Positions 54,802 to 62,711 of a stretch of DNA of 64,000 nt are shown here, in pieces. The notes below the pieces were generated by a model. That model saw only the letters and a program-made list of their open reading frames with translations, was not told where the DNA came from and searched no databases. The translations under genes were made by a program, and so were the position numbers. Position 1 is the stretch's first letter. Each line of letters starts with the position of its first letter. This DNA is from Halobacteriovorax sp. GB3 (GTDB lineage Bacteria; Bdellovibrionota; Bacteriovoracia; Bacteriovoracales; Bacteriovoracaceae): contig NZ_JAQSLN010000001.1 of assembly GCF_028649655.1 (NCBI RefSeq), positions 1-64,000 on the forward strand, read 5' to 3'.

Positions 54802-56051
54802 ATCAAAATAAATTAGAAATGATTAAACATAAAAGCTCTTTCTCGAAGAAAATAGTTATTTCTTTATTAGAAAGGCTTGATAAAGGTCAACTAAGACTTA
54901 CATTTTCTAATGGAACAACTCTCTTTATTGGTGATGGCGATGGTGTTCACTGTGATATTACCATTCATAATGACAGCTTCTTTAAAAAGTGTTTTCTTTC
55001 TGGAGATATTGGTTTTGGTGAGTCATATGTCGATGGAGATTGGTCTACGAGTGATCTGACAAAGGTTGTGGAGTGGTTGATTCTCAATATTGAAAAACTA
55101 GGTCTTGCATCTGGTTCGAAAGTTAGTGCAGGAATGATGAACCTTCTCCAAGCAACAAATAAAATAACTCACTTTTTAAATCGTAACTCAAAGAAGGGGA
55201 GTCAGGAGAATATTTCATATCACTATGATCTAAGTAATTCCTTTTACGAATTGATGCTTGATGAAACAATGACATACTCTTGTGGTATATTTGAAGGAGC
55301 ATCATCTCTTAAGGATTCTCAGTTACTTAAGTATGAGAAGCTTTGCCAAGATCTCGATTTAAAGGATGGAGATCATGTTCTTGAAATTGGCTGCGGTTGG
55401 GGCGGGTTTGCAAGCTACGCTGCAAAAAGAAACAATATTACACTTCATGGTGTGACGATTTCAAATGAACAATTGAAGTATGCCCAGGAAAGAATGGTAA
55501 GAGAGGGGCTCGAATCTAGAGTGAAACTAGAGTTCTGTGACTATAGAGATCTGAAGGGAAAGTACGATAAAATTGTATCTATAGAAATGCTAGAAGCCGT
55601 TGGCGATGAGTTTTTACCGGCTTTTTTTGAAAAGTGTGATGATCTACTCGCTCCAGATGGACTTCTGTCTATACAAGTCATCACAAGCCCTGACTCACGT
55701 TATGACTCATTTGTAAAAGGAGTCGACTGGATACAAAAGCATATTTTTCCTGGGTCTTTATTACCTTCAATAGGTGCGATGAATAAAGCATTCTCTAAGA
55801 CGAATTTTCATATGTATTCGCTTCGAGATATTGGCCTCGATTATGGAAAGACTCTTAAGTTATGGAGAGGAGACTTTTTAAAAAATTGGACGCAAATTAA
55901 AGATCTCGGTTTTGATGAGACATTTAAGCGTAAATGGATTTATTATCTTTGTTATTGCGAAGCTGCTTTTAATACTCGAAATATTTCAGATGTCCAGATG
56001 ACATTAATTAAGCCAAACAACTCAAAGGTCTTTAAAGGAAGTGTGAATTAA
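54789..56051 (+). CDS. cfa: Cyclopropane-fatty-acyl-phospholipid synthase
   Basis: A 420-residue enzyme that methylenates unsaturated acyl chains of membrane phospholipids. N-terminal lipid-binding domain (about 1-110), then SYHYDLSNSFYELMLDETMTYSCG, SAM site VLEIGCGWGGFASYAA, and WIQKHIFPG and CEAAF in the C-terminal half, all typical of true Cfa. Cyclopropanation protects membranes against oxidative and acid stress. It is the sixth gene of the operon and overlaps DUF1365. Confidence 0.93.
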   Translation: MEKLNQNKLEMIKHKSSFSKKIVISLLERLDKGQLRLTFSNGTTLFIGDGDGVHCDITIHNDSFFKKCFLSGDIGFGESYVDGDWSTSDLTKVVEWLILNIEKLGLASGSKVSAGMMNLLQATNKITHFLNRNSKKGSQENISYHYDLSNSFYELMLDETMTYSCGIFEGASSLKDSQLLKYEKLCQDLDLKDGDHVLEIGCGWGGFASYAAKRNNITLHGVTISNEQLKYAQERMVREGLESRVKLEFCDYRDLKGKYDKIVSIEMLEAVGDEFLPAFFEKCDDLLAPDGLLSIQVITSPDSRYDSFVKGVDWIQKHIFPGSLLPSIGAMNKAFSKTNFHMYSLRDIGLDYGKTLKLWRGDFLKNWTQIKDLGFDETFKRKWIYYLCYCEAAFNTRNISDVQMTLIKPNNSKVFKGSVN

Positions 56052-56052
56052 A

Positions 56053-57009
56053 ATGAAAGATGTCTTAGATAGGAATAAACCGACAATTTTAGTGAGTTCT
56101 TGCTTGATGGGTGATGCTGTTAGGTGGAATAGTACAGGGGCCAGTTGTAAGTGGCTTGTACATAGCCTCTCCAAGCATGTTAATATCCAAAAAGTTTGCC
56201 CAGAAATGATGATGGGACTTGGCGTACCAAGAAAAACAATTCGATTAGTTCATTCTGGAACTGATGAAATTCGTGTTGTTGAATCTAAAGGGAGCGGCGA
56301 ACATACAAAGTCCGCATTTGATACTATTCCTGAGGTTGTTAAGCACGGAAAATCTGTCGATGGTTTTATTTTGAAATCTAAATCTCCAAGTTGTGGTCTT
56401 GAGAGAGTAAAGGTCTATAATACTAAGACAGGTCATCCAGATAAGTCTTCAGTAGGTCTTTTTGCAAAGGCCCTTAGAGAAGAGTATTCAGATTGTGCTT
56501 TCATTGATGAGGGAAGGTTGAATGATTATCGACTTAGAGAACACTTTGTTACTCATCTCTTTGCTCTTCATCGATTGAAAACGATTGAGCCGAAAATAAG
56601 TGCACTTCAAGAGTTTCATGCAAAAAATAAGTATCTTATTATGTGCTATAAACATTCACGTGTTAGTGAATTAGGTCGAATTTGTTCAAAAGGAGGCAAG
56701 GAAGACTTCTCTAAGCTTTACTTAGAATATTTTGAACTTTTTTCTAGAACTCTTAGTGAACCCGCTCCTCAAGGTCAGATCTATAGTACTCTTCAGCATA
56801 TTTATGGCTATTTTAAGAAAGTCTTAGATCCTAAGGAAAAGAAGCACATTTTAAATGTTGTTGATGACTATAAGAGAGGAAGGGTTCCAATGACGATTCC
56901 TCTTGAGATTCTAAGATTTTTAACGACGAAATATGATATGAGTTATCTCAGCGACCAATGTTTATTTGATCCATATCCTGAGTCATTGTCACTGAGACGC
57001 TTTATTTAA
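56053..57009 (+). CDS. DUF523-DUF1722 fusion (TudS/YbgA-type)
   Basis: A 318-residue protein. The N-terminal DUF523 domain (about 10-155) has SSCLMG, KVCPEMMMGLGVPR and KSPSCG; Cys17, Cys49 and Cys114 are likely [4Fe-4S] ligands, as in TudS thiouracil desulfidases. The C-terminal DUF1722 domain (about 185-315) matches E. coli YbgA, which is encoded beside phrB. Here, too, photolyase is adjacent, though convergent and overlapping by 8 bases. It ends the seven-gene operon, one base after cfa. Confidence 0.9.
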   Translation: MKDVLDRNKPTILVSSCLMGDAVRWNSTGASCKWLVHSLSKHVNIQKVCPEMMMGLGVPRKTIRLVHSGTDEIRVVESKGSGEHTKSAFDTIPEVVKHGKSVDGFILKSKSPSCGLERVKVYNTKTGHPDKSSVGLFAKALREEYSDCAFIDEGRLNDYRLREHFVTHLFALHRLKTIEPKISALQEFHAKNKYLIMCYKHSRVSELGRICSKGGKEDFSKLYLEYFELFSRTLSEPAPQGQIYSTLQHIYGYFKKVLDPKEKKHILNVVDDYKRGRVPMTIPLEILRFLTTKYDMSYLSDQCLFDPYPESLSLRRFI

Positions 57010-58426
57010 TAGACTTATAAAAAATGAGACACTCTTCTCTTTTAGATTTGTAATCAACGATTGGAGAAGGGTAGTCTCTCCCTATTAGGCAGCCTTTCAT
57101 TTCCTGTTCAAGAGCGGGAACTTCATCTGGTCTATGTATTTCTTTCTTTTCGTAGTTCTTAAGCTCTGGACAGAAGCTTTTAATATAAGCTCCATCAGGA
57201 TCAAATTTCTTTGATTGGTTGTATGGATTAAAAATTCTAAAATAAGGTGCGGCATCACAACCTGTAGAGGATGACCACTGCCAACCGCCATTATTTGCAG
57301 CAAGATCGAAGTCCATTAGTTTTTGTGCAAAATACTCTTCTCCAATTCTCCAGTCTTGCATTAAGATTTTACAAAAATAACTCGCGGTAACCATTCTTAG
57401 TCGATTTGGCATTGTTCCAAATTGATTGAGCTCTCTCATCGCTGCATCAACAATAGGGACACCTGTATTTCCTTCTTTCCAACTTTTGATAAGCTTATTA
57501 TCTTTTTTCCAATCGAGCTTTTCATAATCTAACTTGAATGGTCGTTTTTCAACGTGTGGAAAATTGAAGAGAATCATTTGGTAAAACTCTCTCCATATGA
57601 GCTCGTTTTCCCAACTAGCATGACCGGCACTGGATCCCGATCGTGCTTCTTTGAGAGCTTCTCGAATGGATACTTGGCCAAATCGCAGATAAGGAGAGAT
57701 TCCTGATGTTCCCTCTCGCTCAGGATAATCCCTGTCGATATCATATTTTTCAATTTTTTTTCTAAACTGCTTTAGTGTTTTAAGTGCTTCTGCTCTTGTT
57801 CCTGGGAGAAATGGATGTTCCATATAATCGAAAGATATTTCATTCATCCAATCTTTATGCAAAAGTGATTCACTATTCTTATACTGATGGAGATTTTCGA
57901 GATTTATTTTAAATTTCTTTGTTCTTGATGATTCTCTTTCTAGTAATGCTTTCCATGCCCTTGAGTAGGGAGTAAAAACTTTGTAGGGAGTACCATCTGA
58001 TTTCAAGAGATCTCTTCTTTCAAAGATCACATGATCTCTATAGTTTTTTACTTCCTTACCAAGGTCGAGGACTTTCTTTTGAACGGTCGTATCCCTTTTG
58101 AGTGCATAAGGTTCATAGTCTCTATTGAAAAAAAGACTTTTGGTCTCATTTGAGCTCATTATTTTAGGAACGATTGCAACAGGATCACCATAAAAAATTC
58201 TAAGAGAACTTCCATATTCTTGTAATTTCTTTTCTATTTCTTCTAGAGCGTCGTAGATAAAAGATATTCTGCGATCCTCTTTATTTTTAATCTTATCTAA
58301 GATTCTCTTATCAAAAATAAAAATAACTGTCGTCTTCCCTGAAGCAGAAAGAGCTGCACTCAGTGCAGTATTGTCATCAAGTCTTAAGTCTCTTCTAAGC
58401 CATACTATATTATCTGAAAATTTCAT
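57002..58426 (-). CDS. phr: Deoxyribodipyrimidine photolyase
   Basis: Repairs UV-induced cyclobutane pyrimidine dimers using blue light and FADH-. The 474-residue class I sequence has the N-terminal antenna domain starting IVWLRRDLRLDDN and the FAD domain with TGVPIVDAAMREL, MPNRLRMVTASYF and NNGGWQWSSSTGCDAAPYFRIFNP, the last giving the Trp residues of the electron path. ATG at 58426 is chosen because the family starts there and AAGG precedes it; it overlaps the upstream gene by 17 bases. Confidence 0.95.
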   Translation of the reverse strand: MKFSDNIVWLRRDLRLDDNTALSAALSASGKTTVIFIFDKRILDKIKNKEDRRISFIYDALEEIEKKLQEYGSSLRIFYGDPVAIVPKIMSSNETKSLFFNRDYEPYALKRDTTVQKKVLDLGKEVKNYRDHVIFERRDLLKSDGTPYKVFTPYSRAWKALLERESSRTKKFKINLENLHQYKNSESLLHKDWMNEISFDYMEHPFLPGTRAEALKTLKQFRKKIEKYDIDRDYPEREGTSGISPYLRFGQVSIREALKEARSGSSAGHASWENELIWREFYQMILFNFPHVEKRPFKLDYEKLDWKKDNKLIKSWKEGNTGVPIVDAAMRELNQFGTMPNRLRMVTASYFCKILMQDWRIGEEYFAQKLMDFDLAANNGGWQWSSSTGCDAAPYFRIFNPYNQSKKFDPDGAYIKSFCPELKNYEKKEIHRPDEVPALEQEMKGCLIGRDYPSPIVDYKSKREECLIFYKSIK

Positions 58427-59756
58427 TAAGGGCCTTTTTTCTGTATTCAAATATTCTGCTGATATCTTTTTGAACAATCGGGAATGCTAAATTTCCTAGA
58501 ATCCCAAAAGGCATGTTGTATTTAACCTTATCTAAAATAAGTGTTCCATTCTTTGATGAGTGAAATTCATGTGTATGAACCCACTTTTTATAAGGTCCTT
58601 TTGTTTGAATGTCGACAAAAATGGCTTCGTTCTCATCATCCTCGATACGGCTTTGCCATTTCATAGGAAACCCGTATTTACTAAATTGATAGTTAAAGAT
58701 TGCCTTATCTTTTACCTCGCGATCTGAATCTTCTAGCATCTTAAAATTCATCTCTTTTGGTGTGAGTTTAGATAAGTTCTCTGGCGTTCTGAAGAAACTT
58801 ATAATTTCATCGATAGGTCGTGAAATGTATTGAGCCTCTTTCACTGTACCATTACATACATCTTCCATTGCAGATTCAATTGTAGGATAGTTAAATTTGA
58901 AAGACTCTTTTTCAAGGGCGAGTGCTCTTACATGTACACTATCAAGCATAAGTTGTGACATCTCACCAAAGACAAGTTTTAGCATAAAAGGAGGTGCTAT
59001 AAAGTAATTTGGAATTCCAATGGCCTTTGACAACGCTTTAGAGAATTTTGCATTTGTTACGGCCTGTGGAGCAACAGCATTGAATGCGCCTTTAAATTGT
59101 TTATCACTCAAGGCTTGTTTGTATATTTTTACAAGGTCTTCAACATGAATCCAACTCATCATCTGCTTTCCAAGACCTATTGGTCCACCTAATCCCATTC
59201 GAAAAAGAGGAAGGACTTGGGCCATCATGCCATCATTTGGGGCTATGACAACGCCTAGTCTCGGGTTAAAGATTCTTTTTGCATTTACATTTTTAGAAGC
59301 ATTTTCCCAATCGATACAGACCTTTGCTAGAAAATCATCTCCATGAGCGGAGTCTTCATCAAGTGGTTTATTTGTATTGGCCTTATAAATACCAATGGCC
59401 GACGTAGAAATAAAGACTTCAAGTGGAGTGTCTCTATGATCATTGATTGATTGAACGAGATTCTTTGTTCCAATTACTCTGGAATTATATATCTTCTCTT
59501 TTTGCTTGCTCGACCATCTTTTAGCGGAAAGGTTTTCACCCATTAAGTTGATAACACAGTCCGCTTTTAGAACGGCTTCCTTTGGAGCTAATTCGCTCGT
59601 AGGCTCCCAATTGTAATAATCTGCTGGCAAGTTGAGCTTAGCTTTTGCACGCTCTTTATCCCTTGAGAGAATAATTAACTCGTGTCCATCTATTATGAGT
59701 TCAGTTGCTAATTCTTTTCCTACTAATCCCGTTGCACCGGTAATGAGAACTTTCAT
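58410..59756 (-). CDS. TIGR01777 epimerase-SRPBCC fusion protein
   Basis: A 448-residue protein. Residues 1-300 are a TIGR01777/YfcH-type extended SDR with the NAD(P) motif GATGLVGKELA, GENLSAKRW and SAIGIY. Residues about 305-448 look like an SRPBCC (START-like lipid-binding) domain with SRPIDEIISFFRTPENLSKLTP and FQTKGPYKKWVHTHEF-type strands. Both domains usually occur as separate genes in light-regulated clusters. AGGAGG precedes the ATG. It is first in an operon with phr, divergent from the MerR-B12 gene. Confidence 0.85.
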   Translation of the reverse strand: MKVLITGATGLVGKELATELIIDGHELIILSRDKERAKAKLNLPADYYNWEPTSELAPKEAVLKADCVINLMGENLSAKRWSSKQKEKIYNSRVIGTKNLVQSINDHRDTPLEVFISTSAIGIYKANTNKPLDEDSAHGDDFLAKVCIDWENASKNVNAKRIFNPRLGVVIAPNDGMMAQVLPLFRMGLGGPIGLGKQMMSWIHVEDLVKIYKQALSDKQFKGAFNAVAPQAVTNAKFSKALSKAIGIPNYFIAPPFMLKLVFGEMSQLMLDSVHVRALALEKESFKFNYPTIESAMEDVCNGTVKEAQYISRPIDEIISFFRTPENLSKLTPKEMNFKMLEDSDREVKDKAIFNYQFSKYGFPMKWQSRIEDDENEAIFVDIQTKGPYKKWVHTHEFHSSKNGTLILDKVKYNMPFGILGNLAFPIVQKDISRIFEYRKKALNEIFR

Positions 59757-59828
59757 TGCTCCTCCTAATCTTTTCCTTATTATAGGATGAATAGGGCAAT
59801 TTGCAGATGGATTGAGGTTTAATTATAG

Positions 59829-59916
59829 TTAGACAATATTTCGACAAGTTAGACAAGAAGCCATGCTTTAGTGTTTTGTTCTTGTAAAAACAGGTATTTG
59901 TGTGATTCTTGTCTAG
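59829..59916. promoter_or_regulatory. Candidate operator: TTAGACAA repeat cluster
   Basis: TTAGACAA (59829-59836), TTCGACAA (59840-59847) and TTAGACAA (59849-59856) are in tandem with steps of 11 and 9 bp. TTGTCTAG at 59909-59916 is an inverted copy. The cluster lies between the divergent TIGR01777-phr operon and the MerR-B12 gene and uses the same core as 50536-50581. It is the natural place for auto-regulation by the MerR-B12 protein. Confidence 0.5.
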
Positions 59917-59980
59917 TTTGACAGATTTCACTCAGGAAGAGAAGTCGTGTATTCTAGTTAAAAGACGACAAGGAAAAATT

Positions 59981-60910
59981 ATGTCTAAGTATCCAATTCA
60001 AATTGCTTCAAAACTTTCAGGTGTTGGTGTCCATACGCTAAGGGCCTGGGAGAAAAGATATAGTGCTGTTGTTCCTTCGCGAAACGACTCGGGCAGAAGA
60101 CTCTACAGTGATGACGATATTGAAAAGCTCAAGCTGTTAAGTGATCTCTGTTCACTTGGAAATAATATTGGTGCTATTGCTAATAAGAATATAAGTGAGC
60201 TCAAAGAGATACTCAAAAAACTAGGGAAGCAGGATTTCGACGAATCTCCTAAAGTTAACGAAGTTAAGGGGCAAGACATTCAAGATGCTTTGAAAAATCT
60301 TATACTCGCATTGGAGTTTTATAAGCTAGATGTCATTTCTCATGAGATTAAAAAAATCATGATTACGATGAACCCTAAAGATTTTGCACTTAAAATCCTT
60401 ATGCCTTTATTACAGGAAGTGGGAATTCGTGTAGAAAGAGGTACATTTTCTATTGCACAAGAGCATGCATTATCATCAATTCTCAAATTTCATATAGGTC
60501 ACTTAATTTATAAGAGCTATCAAACACGAAGAAAGAAGAATGCTCTTGTACTTTTAACAACTCCCGAAAATGAAATGCATGAGTTTGGTATTATGATGGC
60601 CTCTCTTCTTTGCTGTCATCATGGTGTCAATTTCTATTACCTTGGTCCTAATCTTCCTCCTGAAGCTCTGGGCGATGCTGCTAGTTCTCTTGAAGCTGAT
60701 GCCGTTATTCTTGGAACAACGGTTGTGACAGCAATGAATACTGATCTAAATGATTACCTTGAAAGAACGCTAAGACATATCGGTAAAAAAACTTCTTTAT
60801 GGGTTGGTGGAAACGGTGACTTTGATATTGACTCATTTTTGCGATCTAAAAGATTTCGTTATCTTCCTACGATAAATCAACTCGATAGAATTTTAGCAGA
60901 TCTAATTTAA
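59981..60910 (+). CDS. MerR-family regulator with B12-binding domain (CarH/LitR-like photoreceptor family)
   Basis: A 309-residue regulator. Residues 5-70 are a MerR winged HTH (GVGVHTLRAWEKRY, GRRLYSDDDIEKL). Residues about 100-180 match the CarH four-helix cap and 186-305 the cobalamin-binding Rossmann domain. His200 in EMHEFG is the lower axial ligand and Glu161-His162 match the CarH EH pair, but the Trp of the CarH Wx9EH motif is Val151. In CarH and LitR, adenosylcobalamin holds a DNA-bound tetramer in the dark and light breaks it, releasing photoprotection genes. ATG at 59981 has AAGGA upstream. The surrounding photolyase and lipid genes fit that regulon. Confidence 0.9.
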   Translation: MSKYPIQIASKLSGVGVHTLRAWEKRYSAVVPSRNDSGRRLYSDDDIEKLKLLSDLCSLGNNIGAIANKNISELKEILKKLGKQDFDESPKVNEVKGQDIQDALKNLILALEFYKLDVISHEIKKIMITMNPKDFALKILMPLLQEVGIRVERGTFSIAQEHALSSILKFHIGHLIYKSYQTRRKKNALVLLTTPENEMHEFGIMMASLLCCHHGVNFYYLGPNLPPEALGDAASSLEADAVILGTTVVTAMNTDLNDYLERTLRHIGKKTSLWVGGNGDFDIDSFLRSKRFRYLPTINQLDRILADLI

Positions 60911-60911
60911 T

Positions 60912-60947
60912 AGACGATTCTTCCGATAAGCTATCGGGAGATTGTCT
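60912..60947 (+). promoter_or_regulatory. Hairpin enclosing the ribosome binding site of the M15-like gene
   Basis: A ten-pair stem, 60919-60928 with 60932-60941 (one G-U pair, AGC loop), plus an outer AGAC/GTCT helix ends directly before the ATG at 60948. The GGGAG site at 60936-60940 lies inside the 3' arm. Translation could therefore be gated by temperature, a protein or the upstream ribosome. No U run follows, so it is not an ordinary terminator. Confidence 0.45.
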
Positions 60948-61838
60948 ATGAAAAACTTATTCTTTACTCTTTTACTTGTCTTTTTTTCTTCGTGCTCAAC
61001 GAAAAGAGAATATAACTTTGATTGGGAATCATTGGCCTGGATCAATGGACACCATTACTTCGAAGGAAAAGAGGCACAGCTAAAAAATGTAGAAAATAAA
61101 AGAGAAGTAGCAAGCTCACAGGATTTTCCAAATTGTGAAGATCAAACCGAGCAAGAACGAGAGGAATTAGATCGAATCATTTCTAAAACGAGTGGTGTCG
61201 TAGTTGATGCTAATGACTATAAGTCGAGCATAGAAGGATTTCAGGACTTTTTATCAGATAGTGGCGTTTCGAAGAAATTCAGTGCACGTGAAATGGTTAA
61301 GCCATTCTCTTCTTCTGCTGCAAAATCATGTGGACTAGAAACTCTTCTACCTAATCGATGTCGATGGAAAAGTGCCGCAGCTCAAGCTCTTGTTGCTATG
61401 AAACTTAGAGAGGTCATAAATGATGATCGACCTAATGGTAAAAAAGGAATTTTTCTTCGAAACTGGTGGCGTCCAAATTGTTACAATAAAGCTGTCAGTG
61501 GAGCTAGTACGAGTGACCACCGAAATGCGCGTGGATTTGATCTCGATTTTAAATCAGTAGAAGACCGTATGAAAGCGCAAAAATATCTCTGTGAAATGTA
61601 TAAAGAGATGAGTCCCTTGAGTTTACAAGTCGGAATTGGTTGCCAAACAATTCATCTAGGAATTGGTTCACCAAAAAGACTACCAAATTACCCCGCTGAT
61701 GGTTCAAGGTTTTGGAAATATGGAAGCCTAAATAGATGTGACCAAAAGAGAATTGAAGGCGATGATTGTTGGAGATTTTCTGGTGAAGAAAAGAAACTTT
61801 TCATTCATACAAATAAGTCATCTACTGGGGTTCTTTAG
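60948..61838 (+). CDS. Peptidase M15-like lipoprotein
   Basis: A 296-residue protein with a lipobox signal peptide (VFFSSC near residue 16). The C-terminal half matches the M15/VanY-type zinc peptidase pattern: NWWRPNCYNKAVSGAS, SDHRNARGFDLDF with the His and Asp zinc ligands, and QTIHLGIG with the last His. Such enzymes cut D-Ala-D-Ala or related peptidoglycan peptides. Many cysteines suggest disulfides. ATG at 60948 follows GGGAG by 7 bases; a TTG six bases earlier is in frame. It could remodel the cell wall of self or prey. Confidence 0.75.
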   Translation: MKNLFFTLLLVFFSSCSTKREYNFDWESLAWINGHHYFEGKEAQLKNVENKREVASSQDFPNCEDQTEQEREELDRIISKTSGVVVDANDYKSSIEGFQDFLSDSGVSKKFSAREMVKPFSSSAAKSCGLETLLPNRCRWKSAAAQALVAMKLREVINDDRPNGKKGIFLRNWWRPNCYNKAVSGASTSDHRNARGFDLDFKSVEDRMKAQKYLCEMYKEMSPLSLQVGIGCQTIHLGIGSPKRLPNYPADGSRFWKYGSLNRCDQKRIEGDDCWRFSGEEKKLFIHTNKSSTGVL

Positions 61839-62494
61839 TATTTGGCCTTAATGATACGAAAACGAATCTCTTTTAAAATTTCCAGATCATGTGTTGAAAT
61901 ATCACGATAAAGATTAGAGATAATAAAGTAAGTTTCTTCTGAGTATTTTTTTACAAAGGCTTCCGGTGCAAGATCAAAATCAGATACATTATCTAATCTG
62001 TCGAGTAGCTTAATAAAAAATGCCTCGGGGTCCATTTTACTGAGCTTCTTTGCAAGATAAATTCTTTTGCCAACTCTTTCTAATTCCTTTTCATTGCTCG
62101 TTAATTGATCGACTAGACGGGCAACATGGGCACCAAAGAGTTTTTTTATTTCTGCAATTGTTGCATCAGTATCTTCGACAGTATCGTGTAAAAGAGCTGC
62201 AATAATTTGATCATGAGAACCACCACGCTTATAAACTTGGTAGGCAACCCTAAGAGGATGGTCAAAATATGGCCTTCCATCAAATTTCCTATAAACCCCT
62301 AGATGCTTTTTATAGGCGTACTGAAGGGCCCTTTTTATACGAGGGGACTTCAATGCTGTAAGCTCGCGAATAATTTCTTGTTGAAAGTGTTTACTCGAGA
62401 ATACTTTAACCTTTTGATAGCAAGAAGATGCCCTTACTGACGGTGCAGTTAAAAGTGAGAGAGTGAAAACAACGTTCAAGATTCTAGGATTCAT
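61835..62494 (-). CDS. SpoT/MESH1-like HD hydrolase with a signal peptide
   Basis: A 219-residue protein. The HD fold of (p)ppGpp hydrolases is complete: His79 in YFDHPLRVA, His103-Asp104 in LLHDTVEDT with Glu107-Asp108, and KLLDRLDN (Asp165, Asn169). There is no synthetase domain. The N-terminus (residues 1-22, hydrophobic VVFTLSLLTAPSVRA) looks like a signal peptide, which is unusual because the alarmone is cytoplasmic. It would act in the periplasm or outside the cell, for example in prey, unless the segment is not cleaved. The ribosome site is weak; a TTG start 21 bases upstream is an alternative. Confidence 0.8.
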   Translation of the reverse strand: MNPRILNVVFTLSLLTAPSVRASSCYQKVKVFSSKHFQQEIIRELTALKSPRIKRALQYAYKKHLGVYRKFDGRPYFDHPLRVAYQVYKRGGSHDQIIAALLHDTVEDTDATIAEIKKLFGAHVARLVDQLTSNEKELERVGKRIYLAKKLSKMDPEAFFIKLLDRLDNVSDFDLAPEAFVKKYSEETYFIISNLYRDISTHDLEILKEIRFRIIKAKY

Positions 62495-62577
62495 AGGTGG
62501 TGCATTTTGAACCAATTTTTTTTATCGATCACGCGCTTTGAAAAAATTACAGAAAAAAAAGGTGTCAAAAAGGGACT

Positions 62578-62606
62578 TTGATAACTTAAGTGATCGTTTT
62601 TACAGT
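62578..62606 (+). promoter_or_regulatory. Candidate sigma-70 promoter
   Basis: TTGATA and TACAGT are separated by 17 bases, 105 bases before the coiled-coil protein gene start. The -10 match is moderate. Confidence 0.35.
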
Positions 62607-62711
62607 GTAAGGAAGTAACGGTTTTATCTTCTCGTGAATGTGTATCTTTTTAATTATTCTGGGTGTACCTCTTAAACAACAAATTAGAGGAAGACTAAAA
62701 GGGAGAGACAA

